From positions 17,545 through 81,544 of the forward strand of contig NZ_POQT01000020.1 in the NCBI RefSeq assembly GCF_002938435.1: DNA of 64,000 nucleotides. The letters are read 5' to 3'. Shown in pieces: positions 37,215 to 46,426 of this stretch; within the stretch, counting starts at the first letter, position 1, and each line of letters begins with the position of its first letter. The DNA comes from Blastococcus saxobsidens. GTDB taxonomy: Bacteria; Actinomycetota; Actinomycetes; Mycobacteriales; Geodermatophilaceae. Under the pieces are notes generated by a model. That model did no database searches, was not told the DNA's origin, and was given only the letters and a program-made list of their open reading frames with translations. A program made the translations under genes and the position numbers.

Positions 37215-38012
37215 CTACAGGGACGTCATGCCGCCGTCGACGGCGAACGCGCCACCGGTGGCGAAGGCGGACTCCTCTCCGGCGAGGAACACGTACACGC
37301 CTTCGAGGTCGGCCGTCGTCCCGGCGCGGCGCATGGGGATCCGGCCGACGATGACGGCGCGGGCGGCCGGGTCCCCGGTGATGGCCGACACGAGCCCGGT
37401 CTCGGTGTACGGCGGGATCACCGTGTTCACCCGGATCCCCCTGTCCGCGTAGGCGGCGGCGACCGTCCGCCCCAGGCCGTGCATGCCGGCCTTGGACGAG
37501 GCGTACGCGGTGAACTCCGCTCCCTCGCCCCGGACCCCGGTGGGGCTGCCGCTGAGGATGATCGAGCCGCCGCCGATCCGCAGCATGCCCCGCACCGCGT
37601 GCTTGACCGTCAGGAAGGCCCCGGTCAGGTTCACGTCGTGGGTCCTCCGCCAGACGTCGAGGTCGAGCTCGGCGACCTCGGCGTCGTGGCCGAACAACTG
37701 GACCCCCGCGTTGACCACGACCACGTCAGGGATCCACCCGTCCGCGGCCAGGCCCGCGTAGCCGGCCACGACGCTCGCCTCGTCGGACACGTCCATGTGC
37801 ACCGGGCGACCACCCGTCGCTGCGGCTGCCGTCTCGGCCCCGGCGGCGTCGCGGTCGGCGTACGCGACGCGGGCGCCCTCGGCGCGGAAGCGGTCGGCGA
37901 CGGCGAGCCCGATGCCCGCCGCTGCGCCGGTCACCAGCGCCGTCCGCCGATGGAGTCGCGCGGTGCGCGGGTTCCGCCGTGCCTGGTGGTGGTCGGCGGG
38001 GCTGTCGGGCAC
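37215..38012 (-). CDS. Short-chain dehydrogenase/reductase
   Basis: This 265-residue classical SDR has cofactor loop VTGAAAGIGLAVADRF, an Asp after strand 2 (YADRD) suggesting NAD preference, NAG, catalytic Ser in SGSPTG and YASSK. It begins at GTG 38012 with GGGAG upstream and ends the esterase-ABM-SDR operon. It may oxidise or reduce a sugar or an aromatic intermediate; the substrate is unknown. Confidence 0.87.
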   Translation of the reverse strand: MPDSPADHHQARRNPRTARLHRRTALVTGAAAGIGLAVADRFRAEGARVAYADRDAAGAETAAAATGGRPVHMDVSDEASVVAGYAGLAADGWIPDVVVVNAGVQLFGHDAEVAELDLDVWRRTHDVNLTGAFLTVKHAVRGMLRIGGGSIILSGSPTGVRGEGAEFTAYASSKAGMHGLGRTVAAAYADRGIRVNTVIPPYTETGLVSAITGDPAARAVIVGRIPMRRAGTTADLEGVYVFLAGEESAFATGGAFAVDGGMTSL

Positions 38013-38065
38013 GTGTTCTCCCAGGATCGGAGGAGTCGGTGGACCGGGCCGCGGCACGCCGGCGG

Positions 38066-38626
38066 TCACGGGTTCCCGGGACCGGAGCGGTAGAGCCAGG
38101 AGGCGAGCGAGCGGGAGAGCAGGGGCATGACCACCCACGTCATGAGGGCGACGAGCGGGACGATGACGGCGGCGGTGCGCGCGACCTGCGGCCAGTCGCC
38201 GACGAGCGGACGCAGGGCGGCGGACAGCAGCACCTGGAGGACCAGGATGACGGTCGCCGTCATCACGAAGGTCTTCCACCGCGGTGGCCGCGCCGGCGGA
38301 CCGCCGGGTGCGGCGAACCACGCGTCCATCCCGTCCAGCCGCCGGACGGCGACCGTCCGGACGAACTCGCTGCCGTGCTGGAGCAGCTCCTCCCGCTGAG
38401 CCGAGCCCTCCCACGCCGCCAGCCGCTCGGGGGAGTCGAACCGGTAGACCACGTGCCACACGGATCCCTCGGGTGCGGGCTCGCGCAGGCCGGAGCCCAG
38501 GTGGCCGGGGAACCGCTGCGCCGCTGTGGGCAGTTCCTCGACCCACGCGTGGAACTCGGCCTCCCGACCTGTTGCCACCTCCCGCGCCACGACCACGGTG
38601 ATGCCGTCGGCGCCGGTCGCGGACAC
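38066..38626 (-). CDS. ABM-domain protein with C-terminal membrane anchor
   Basis: This protein of about 186 residues has an N-terminal antibiotic-biosynthesis-monooxygenase-like (dimeric alpha/beta barrel) domain, residues 5-100 (ITVVVAREVATGREAEFHAWVEEL, then VVYRFDSPERLAAWEGS). Two membrane helices follow (TFVMTATVILVLQVLLSAAL and VIVPLVALMTWVVMPLLS). Such domain-plus-anchor proteins are widespread and of unclear role; ABM domains act in quinone/phenol oxidation or heme breakdown. The GTG at 38626 follows the upstream stop by one base; a GTG at 38665 is possible. Confidence 0.78.
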   Translation of the reverse strand: MSATGADGITVVVAREVATGREAEFHAWVEELPTAAQRFPGHLGSGLREPAPEGSVWHVVYRFDSPERLAAWEGSAQREELLQHGSEFVRTVAVRRLDGMDAWFAAPGGPPARPPRWKTFVMTATVILVLQVLLSAALRPLVGDWPQVARTAAVIVPLVALMTWVVMPLLSRSLASWLYRSGPGNP

Positions 38627-38627
38627 G

Positions 38628-39608
38628 TCAGGCCGGGATCGACGTCGGTGCGGTCCTGCGGGCACCGGCGACGGTCTCGCTCATCAGGACCAGGGCCCGG
38701 TCGACCGGCTCGACGCCGGGGTGCAGGTTGAGGAAGCCGTGCAGCATGCCGGGCAGCAGCACCTGCCGGACGTCGACGCCGGCCACCGCGAGCTGACCTG
38801 CGAACACCTCCGCGGACGCGCGCAGGTCGTCGTACTCGGAGTTGAGCAGCAGCACGGGGCACAACCCCTCGAGCACGGCGCCGCCCGGCATCGCGTAGCC
38901 GTCGGCGCTGCTCGCCGGGCCGCCGAGGTAGTTCTCGGTGATGCCCCGGCGGGTGTGGGGCAGGAAGCGCAGCAGCCGTGGGATCTCGTCGAGCAGGGGG
39001 GCGAGGGACGGCGACGCCGGCGGGACCACGGCGTGCAGGGTCGTGTACGCGAGCACCAGGGCAGCCGGCACCCAGCCGTCCTCGTCCCGGAGTTTCAGCG
39101 CAGCGCCGGCGGCGAGGTTGCCACCGGCGCTCGCTCCACCGAGCGAGATGCGGCCGGGATCGACGCCGAGGTCCGCCGCGCTGTCCCGGACCCACCGGAG
39201 GGCAGCCACGACGTCGTCGTGCGGGACCGGGTAGGTGACGCCGCCGACGCACAGCCGGTAGTCGACGCTGACCACGACCGCGCCGGCGCGGTCGCAGACC
39301 TGCCGCGCGGTCCAGTCGGCCTCGGGCATGTCGAGGTCCCCCATGCGGAACGCGCCCCCGTGCAGCCAGACGAGGCACGGCAGGTCCGGGCCGCCGCCGG
39401 GCGGCGTGTGGACGCGGACGGGGACGGGGCCGTGCGGGCCAGGAGCACTGTCGCCGCGCACGTCGACCTGCGGGGGTGCCGGCGCATCCGCGGCCGACAT
39501 GAACTCGTCGAGCCGGGCGCGGGTCGCCGGGTCGGCCAGGCCGGCCTCGAAGGACTCGATGCCCTCCAGCAGGTGGAACTTCGACGCGACGACGGGGTGG
39601 ACGGGCAC
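38628..39608 (-). CDS. Alpha/beta hydrolase (hormone-sensitive-lipase family esterase)
   Basis: This 326-residue esterase has oxyanion HGGAFRMGD, nucleophile GGASAGGNLA, an Asp in SEYDDLRAS and a His in GMLHGFLN. It is the HSL/acetyl-esterase type. GTG at 39608 is preceded by GAGGAG. It opens the esterase-ABM-SDR operon and has a regulon dyad 110 bases upstream. It is more distant from the other two esterases of the locus. A role in deacylating decorated glycosides is inferred. Confidence 0.87.
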   Translation of the reverse strand: MPVHPVVASKFHLLEGIESFEAGLADPATRARLDEFMSAADAPAPPQVDVRGDSAPGPHGPVPVRVHTPPGGGPDLPCLVWLHGGAFRMGDLDMPEADWTARQVCDRAGAVVVSVDYRLCVGGVTYPVPHDDVVAALRWVRDSAADLGVDPGRISLGGASAGGNLAAGAALKLRDEDGWVPAALVLAYTTLHAVVPPASPSLAPLLDEIPRLLRFLPHTRRGITENYLGGPASSADGYAMPGGAVLEGLCPVLLLNSEYDDLRASAEVFAGQLAVAGVDVRQVLLPGMLHGFLNLHPGVEPVDRALVLMSETVAGARRTAPTSIPA

Positions 39609-39717
39609 GCGCGCTCCTCGGTGCGGACGACGGGGGCGGCACGCGGCGGGGCCGATGGCGCCCGCCACGGGCCGCTCCGGCAAGCCTGCGCATCCCCTGC
39701 CGCCGGTCCCAGAGGGC

Positions 39718-39732
39718 TGCCAATGAACGGGA
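39718..39732. promoter_or_regulatory. Shared dyad, copy 3 (before the HSL esterase operon)
   Basis: TGCCAATGAACGGGA matches TGCCRNTNNNYGRNA. It sits between the IclR stop and the esterase start. Confidence 0.5.
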
Positions 39733-39738
39733 CGCGGG

Positions 39739-40551
39739 TCAGGTGAGCGGAGCCCCGATCGACCGGCGGGCGCCCAGTCCCCGGCTGATCGACCGGGCCG
39801 CCGTCCGCACGGCAGGCCCCAGCAGCCGTGGTTCGGCGTTCTCCTGCGGCACCACGACCGACAGTGCCGCGGTGATGCGGTCCTCGGCGTCGAAAATCGG
39901 GGCGGCGACGCTGACCAGCGGATGGGGCGCCCGCCGGCGCAGCGTGGCGGTCCCGTCCCGGCGGATCTCCGCGAGCGTCCGGCGCAGCGCCGCCGGCGAG
40001 ACGGCGACGTTCTCCGGCTGGTGCATCAGCGGCTGCGCGAGCATGGACTCCTGGAAGGCCGACTCCGCGAAGGCGAGCAGCACCAGGCCCACCCCGGTGG
40101 AGTGCAGCGGCAGCCGGCCGCCGACCCGGTAGAGCACGGGCATCGCCTGGTGCGCGGACAGCCGCTCCACGAGCAGGGCGTCACCCCCCTCGCGCACGGC
40201 GAGCAGCACGTGCTGGCGGGTGACTTCCTCGAGGTCGCCCATGAAGGGCAGTGCCACCTGCTTGAGGCCCTGCCCCCGGGGGGCGAGCGAGGCCACCTCC
40301 CACAGCCGGAGGCCGATGGTGAAGCGGCCGTCCGACCCGCGCTCGAGCGCCCCCCAGGCCTGCAGCCGGGTCGCCAGCCGTAGCGTCGAGCTCGTCGGGA
40401 TGCCGCTGCGCCGGCTCAGCTCCCCCAGCGTCAGGGAGCGGTGGCCGGCGTCGAAGGCGGCCAGCAGTGACAGGGCGCGGTCGACGACGGGATCGCCCTG
40501 CGGGGGGCGCCGGCCCCGCACGCGGGCGGCCTGGTGGAGCTCGTCGGTCAC
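39739..40551 (-). CDS. IclR-family regulator, candidate controller of the glycoside locus
   Basis: This 270-residue IclR protein has a winged HTH at residues 20-80 (TLGELSRRSGIPTSSTLRLATRL) and an effector-binding domain at 95-265 (VGGRLPLHSTGVGLVLLAFA, then VSVAAPIFDAEDRITAALSVVVP). It is divergent from the large transporter/glycosidase operon, with a shared dyad in the gap. It begins at GTG 40551 behind AGGAGG. A phenolic or glycoside effector is likely for this family, but that is inference. Confidence 0.9.
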   Translation of the reverse strand: MTDELHQAARVRGRRPPQGDPVVDRALSLLAAFDAGHRSLTLGELSRRSGIPTSSTLRLATRLQAWGALERGSDGRFTIGLRLWEVASLAPRGQGLKQVALPFMGDLEEVTRQHVLLAVREGGDALLVERLSAHQAMPVLYRVGGRLPLHSTGVGLVLLAFAESAFQESMLAQPLMHQPENVAVSPAALRRTLAEIRRDGTATLRRRAPHPLVSVAAPIFDAEDRITAALSVVVPQENAEPRLLGPAVRTAARSISRGLGARRSIGAPLT

Positions 40552-40598
40552 AGGATGGTCACCTCCTGTTCACGGATGAGGTACGGACCACAGTTGTG

Positions 40599-40613
40599 TT
40601 TCATTGAGCGGCA
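40599..40613. promoter_or_regulatory. Shared dyad, copy 4 (iclR / transporter gap)
   Basis: On the minus strand the site reads TGCCGCTCAATGAAA, matching TGCCRNTNNNYGRNA. It lies 48 bases from the iclR start and 121 bases from the binding-protein start, so it could control both directions. Thirteen bases (TCATTGAGCGGCA) are identical to copy 5. Confidence 0.65.
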
Positions 40614-40733
40614 TTGTGCCTGACGTCTCACCGCGGTCCCCCGCATCGTTGCCGCCAAGCCGGGCGTCTGCCGGCCTGGCCGCCTCCGGCCCCACTCGTC
40701 CCGCTCGCCGTCCGGCAGAGGAGCCAACCCACC

Positions 40734-42290
40734 ATGAATCGATTCACCCGGCGTAGCCGCACCGCGGCGATCGCTGCCGCGGCCGTCGTGTCGCTCGCCG
40801 CCTGCGGTGGCGGGGGGAGCAGCGCCGGCGCGAGCAGTCAGAGCGCCAGCGACACCCTGACCTTCGCCTACGACGCCGACGCGGCGCCCACCGGCTACGA
40901 CCCGCTGCTGTACTCGCAGGGCCAGTTCACGTTCTTCAGCGCCCTCTACGACTCGCTGTTCGTGACCACGGCCGACGGCACGGTCGAGCCCAGCCTCGTC
41001 ACCGAGTTCGAGAACAACGCCGACAACACGCAGACCACGCTGACGCTGCGCGACGACGTCACGTTCGCCGACGGCTCGACGCTGGACGCCGAGCTGGTCA
41101 AGGCCAACCTCGACCGCCGCAGCGAGGAGAAGCTCGAGGCGTACGGGGCGCTCGCCCCCGGCGGCGCAAGCGAGATCGCCGACGTCCAGGCCCCGGACCC
41201 GCGGACGGTCGTCATCACCTGGGCCAAGCCGCAGGCCACCCCGGAGAACAACCTGACCGACACCGCCGGCATCATCGTCGGTCCCGAGGGGATCGCCGAC
41301 CCCTCGTCCCTCGAGACGACGCCCGACGGTTCCGGTGCCTACACGCTGAACACCGGCGAGACCACCCGGGCCAGCAGCTACACGCTGGAGAAGAACGACG
41401 AGGCGTGGAACGCCGACGAGTGGGCGTACGACACCATCGTCTTCAACGTCATCACCGACCGGCAGGCCCTGGCCAACGCCGTCGTCTCCGGCCAGGCGGA
41501 CGTGGCGACGATGCTGGACGGCCAGCACGTGGACATGGTCGAGCAGCGGCAGAGTGTGGTGAGCGTGGGCGGCACGATCGTCGGCTTCCCGGTCATCGAC
41601 AAGACGGGCGCGACCAACCCGGCCTTCACCGACGAGCAGGCCCGGCTGGCGATCAGCTACGCCATCGACCGGCAGGCGATCGTGGACGAGCTGCACCCGG
41701 GCGCGATCCCCACGGCCCAGCTCTTCCCCGAGGGCACGACCGGCTACGACGAGTCGCTGAACGAGGAGTTCGGCTACGACCCCGAGAAGGCCAAGGAGGC
41801 CCTCGCGGCCGCCGGCGTTCCCGAGGGCTTCGAGTTCAACGTCACGGTCCTGGGCCAGCCCAAGGAGGACCAGGTCGTCATCCAGAGCCAGCTGGCCGAG
41901 GTCGGCATCACGATGAACTTCGTGACGGCGACGTCGACCGACCAGGTGTTCGCCTCGGTGCGCACCGACCCGGTCATCTTCGGTCCGTTCGGCATCGGCG
42001 CCAACCCGGCCGGCTTCGTCGCCGGCGTGGTCTACGGCGGCTTCATGAACATGCAGGGGGCCAAGGAGCCGGAGATCGAGTCGTCGCTGGGCGCCGCCCT
42101 CGGTGCCAAGGGCGAGGCGCAGGAGCAGGCGCTGACCGACCTCAACCGCGCGCTCACCGCCAACGGCTGGTACATCCCCGTCTACGAGGACTTCACCCAC
42201 ACCGGCTACAACGCCGACAAGGTGGCGGAGCCCGCCTACGCCGGGACGAACAGCTACCTGGTCCTCTCGGACATCGAGCCCGCCAGCTGA
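40734..42290 (+). CDS. Dpp/Opp-type ABC transporter substrate-binding lipoprotein
   Basis: This 518-residue SBP_bac_5 receptor has a lipoprotein signal ending SLAACGGG (Cys near residue 24). Landmarks are LYDSLFVTTADGTVEPSLVTEFE and the C-terminal LTANGWYIPVYEDF. Family members bind peptides but also glycosides and oligosaccharides. It heads a 14.5-kb operon ending in four glycosidases, so a glycoside ligand is likely. ATG 40734 follows AGAGGAG; the frame is open upstream but has no signal peptide there. Confidence 0.92.
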   Translation: MNRFTRRSRTAAIAAAAVVSLAACGGGGSSAGASSQSASDTLTFAYDADAAPTGYDPLLYSQGQFTFFSALYDSLFVTTADGTVEPSLVTEFENNADNTQTTLTLRDDVTFADGSTLDAELVKANLDRRSEEKLEAYGALAPGGASEIADVQAPDPRTVVITWAKPQATPENNLTDTAGIIVGPEGIADPSSLETTPDGSGAYTLNTGETTRASSYTLEKNDEAWNADEWAYDTIVFNVITDRQALANAVVSGQADVATMLDGQHVDMVEQRQSVVSVGGTIVGFPVIDKTGATNPAFTDEQARLAISYAIDRQAIVDELHPGAIPTAQLFPEGTTGYDESLNEEFGYDPEKAKEALAAAGVPEGFEFNVTVLGQPKEDQVVIQSQLAEVGITMNFVTATSTDQVFASVRTDPVIFGPFGIGANPAGFVAGVVYGGFMNMQGAKEPEIESSLGAALGAKGEAQEQALTDLNRALTANGWYIPVYEDFTHTGYNADKVAEPAYAGTNSYLVLSDIEPAS

Positions 42291-42295
42291 TCTAC

Positions 42296-42331
42296 GGCCG
42301 GTGGCCGCGGAGCCTTCCGCGGCCACCGGCC
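42296..42331 (+). terminator. Perfect 16-bp hairpin after the binding-protein gene
   Basis: GGCCGGTGGCCGCGGA (42296-42311) pairs exactly with 42316-42331 around GCCT. As at rhaS, it separates a highly needed receptor from the rest of the transporter. Confidence 0.7.
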
Positions 42332-42379
42332 ACCGCTCCACCCGCCCGGTCGAGAACCCCGCACGACAAGGACAACGAG

Positions 42380-43321
42380 ATGCTCGCCTACGTCGCACGG
42401 CGGCTGGCCATGGCAGTCGGCACGATAGTGGCCGCGGTGGTCATCAGCTTCCTGCTGGTGCACGTCAGCGACTCCACCCCCGGGGCGGTCCGCCTCGGGC
42501 CGGGAGCCACCGAGGCGCAGATCGCCGCGGAGAACGAGGCGCTGGGCTGGAACCGCCCGCTCGTCGTCCAGTTCGTCGACTACCTCGGCAACCTGGTCCA
42601 GGGAGACCTGGGGACGTCGCTCATCGACGGTCGCTCCATCGGGGCCGACCTGATCGACCGGGTGCCGGTGACCGCCTCCATCGCGTTCTTCGCCACGGTC
42701 CTCTCCGGCGTCCTCGGCGTCCTGCTCGGCGTGACCGCGGCCGTCCGCGGTGGCCGGCTGGCCCGGCTCATCACCACGGGCAGTGGGGTGGCGCTCTCCC
42801 TGCCGGCCTTCTGGGTCGGCATCCTGCTCGTCTACGTCCTCGCGATCCAGACCGGCCTGCTGCCCGCCACCGGCTACGTCCCCTTCGCCAGCGACCCGGT
42901 CGGCTGGTTCACCAGCCTGACCATCCCGGTGCTCACCCTGACCGTCGGCGGCGCGGCGATCATCGCCCGCACCGCGAACGCGGGCATGCGGGAGGCCCTG
43001 GCCCAGGAGCACATCCGGACGCTGCGGGCGATGGGGACGCCCGAGTGGCGGATCCGCTACGTGCACGCCCTCCGCTTCGCCAGCCTGCCGGTCGTCTCCG
43101 TGCTGGGCATCCAGTTCATCGCCCTGTTCGGCGGCTCGGTGATCATCGAGAACCTCTTCGCGCTGCCCGGGCTGGGCCAGGCCGGCCAGTTCGCCGCGGC
43201 CTCCAGCGACATCCCGGCCCTGATCGGCGTCGTGGTCGTCGCCACCGTCGTCGTCGTCCTCACCAACCTGCTGCTCGACCTGCTGGTCGCGGCCCTGGAC
43301 CCGAAGGTACGGACAGCATGA
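42380..43321 (+). CDS. Dpp/Opp-type ABC transporter permease (DppB-like)
   Basis: This 313-residue permease has six predicted helices, begins MLAYVARRLAMAVGTIVAAVVISFLL in the DppB manner, and has the EAA coupling loop around EHIRTLRAMGTPEWRIRYVHALR. Its stop overlaps the next ATG (ATGA). Confidence 0.92.
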   Translation: MLAYVARRLAMAVGTIVAAVVISFLLVHVSDSTPGAVRLGPGATEAQIAAENEALGWNRPLVVQFVDYLGNLVQGDLGTSLIDGRSIGADLIDRVPVTASIAFFATVLSGVLGVLLGVTAAVRGGRLARLITTGSGVALSLPAFWVGILLVYVLAIQTGLLPATGYVPFASDPVGWFTSLTIPVLTLTVGGAAIIARTANAGMREALAQEHIRTLRAMGTPEWRIRYVHALRFASLPVVSVLGIQFIALFGGSVIIENLFALPGLGQAGQFAAASSDIPALIGVVVVATVVVVLTNLLLDLLVAALDPKVRTA

Positions 43322-45329
43322 GCGTGCTCCCTCTGGACGCGGCCGACGACGTCGCGACCGCCCCGGTGGCGCCGGGCCGGCGACGCCGCGGGCTGCCGTA
43401 CTTCCTGCGCCGACCGGGCGGCATCTTCGGAGCCGCGTGGCTCGTCTTCATGCTCGTCGCGTCCCTGACCGCCCCCCTCTGGCGGCCCTACGGCGTGGCC
43501 GAGCAGGACCTCGGCGACCGGCTGTCCCTGCCGTCGGGTGAGCACTGGCTGGGCACCGACCCGCTCGGGCGGGACCTGCTGAGCCGGATCTTCTCCGCGG
43601 GGACCGAGCCGTTGCTGGCCGCCGCGGTGACCGTCCTGGTGGCCTTCGGGATCGGCCTGCCGCTCGCCCTGATCGCCGCCGAGCGCGGGCGCCGGGTCGA
43701 GCGGGTCATCAGCCGGGTGACCGAGGTCTTCCTGGCCCTGCCGGCCACGATCCTCCTGCTCGCGGTGATCGGCGTCATCGGCGTCCGCACCTACATCATC
43801 ATGGCGATCCTGGGCGTGATGATCTCCGCGGCCGTGTACCGGGTGATGCTCGGTGTCGCCCAGTCGGTGCGGCAGCGCCTCTACATCGACGCGGCGCGGG
43901 TGAACGGCCTGGGCTCGCTGCGGGTCAACGCGGTGCACGTCCTGCCGTCCATGGCGACCGTCGTCGCGGTGCAGGCGGCCCAGCTCTACGGCATCGGGCT
44001 GCTGATCGTCGCCGGGCTCGCCTTCCTCGGTTTCGGCCCGGCGGAGCCGGAGCCGAGCTGGGGCTTCATGATCCAGGACGCGTCGTCGTACGTCTTCAAC
44101 GCGCCGTGGCTCATGGTCCCGACCGGTCTCGTCCTCGCGCTGACCGTCGTCGCGGCGAACGAGCTCGCCGACGCCATCGCCGGCAAGGCCTCGATCGCGC
44201 GGACGCGGGGACGGCGCAACCGCCCCCTGGCGCGCGCGGTCGCCGCGGCGGGGTCGCCCGCCCCGCCGGATCCGGGCGCGATCCTCGAGGTCCGTGACCT
44301 CGACGTCTCCGTCGACGACGGGCCGGCCCTCGTCACCGGCGTCTCCTTCGCGCTGGCGCCCGGGCGAGTCCTCGGCCTCGTCGGCGAGTCGGGCTGCGGC
44401 AAGACGATGACCGCGCGGTCGCTCATGGGCCTGCTGCCCGACGGCGTCTCGGTGACCGGCGGCTCGATCCTGTGGCGGGGGCGGGAACTGGTCGGTCTGC
44501 CCGAGAAGGAGCTGAGCGCCATCCGCGGCCGGGAGATCGCGATGATCTCCCAGGAACCGATGGTCGCCCTGGACCCGATGTTCTCCGTCAGCTACCAGCT
44601 GACCCAGCCGCTGCGGCGCATCCGTGGCGTGGGCCGGGCCGAGGCCCGGGCGATCGCCGCCCAGTTGCTGCAGCAGGTCGGCATCGTCGACCCCGACCGG
44701 GTGCTGAGGTCCTACCCGCACCAGCTGTCGGGCGGTATGGCGCAGCGGGTGGCCATCGCGCTGGCCCTCACGGGGCAGCCCGAGCTGCTGATCGCCGACG
44801 AACCCACGACAGCGCTCGACGTCACCGTGCAGGCGGAGATCCTCACCCTGCTGCGCTCGCTGGTGCGTGACACCGGGCTCTCCGTCGTCATCGTCAGCCA
44901 CGACCTGGGCGTGGTCGCGGACATCTGCGACGACGTCGCGGTGATGTACGCCGGCCAGGTGGTGGAGTCCGGCACGGCCGCCCGGGTCCTCGAGGACCCG
45001 ACGCACCCGTACACGATGGCGCTCCTCGGGGCCAACCCGCACGTGGCCGACGGCGACCCCGTGCCCTCGCGCCTGGCGTCGATCCCCGGCACCGTGCCCG
45101 CGCCCGGCGACTGGCCGACCGGTTGCCGCTTCGCGACCCGCTGCCAGTTCGTGCGGGACGAGTGCACGACGCCGTTCCCCGCTCTCCCCGCCCACGGCGG
45201 CGGCTCGGTGCTGTGCATCCGCGTCCACGAGGTCCACGACGCGGGCATCCGCTGGAGCGCCGAACCCGTCGGCGCCGAGCTCGCCCCCGAGGCCGCGATC
45301 GAGCCCGTCCCCACCGCTGGAGTGCCCCG

Positions 45330-45333
<4 letters not shown>
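43318..45333 (+). CDS. Fused ABC permease and ATPase (DppC-DppD)
   Basis: This 671-residue protein joins a DppC-like permease (about 1-300; EAA loop [26 protein letters not shown]) and, after a charged linker, a DppD-like ATPase (about 320-600; Walker A GESGCGKT, signature [15 protein letters not shown], Walker [13 protein letters not shown]). The C-terminal oligopeptide-transporter motif, with Cys residues in [15 protein letters not shown], may hold an iron-sulfur cluster. No stop or start interrupts the joint. Such fusions occur in actinobacteria. Together with the next ATPase it completes the importer. Confidence 0.92.
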
Positions 45334-46352
<1,019 letters not shown>

Positions 46353-46426
46353 CGCCCCGGTGCAGGAACCCGCGGGAACCCCGCGAGTCGTGGCCGGGCA
46401 CCGGGATCCTTCCTGACAGGAGACGC

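Noticed and set aside
42301..43317. Treating the open frame before 43318 as part of the permease-ATPase fusion.
   Set aside because: That stretch is the DppB-like permease in another frame; the real fusion starts at the ATGA junction at 43318.
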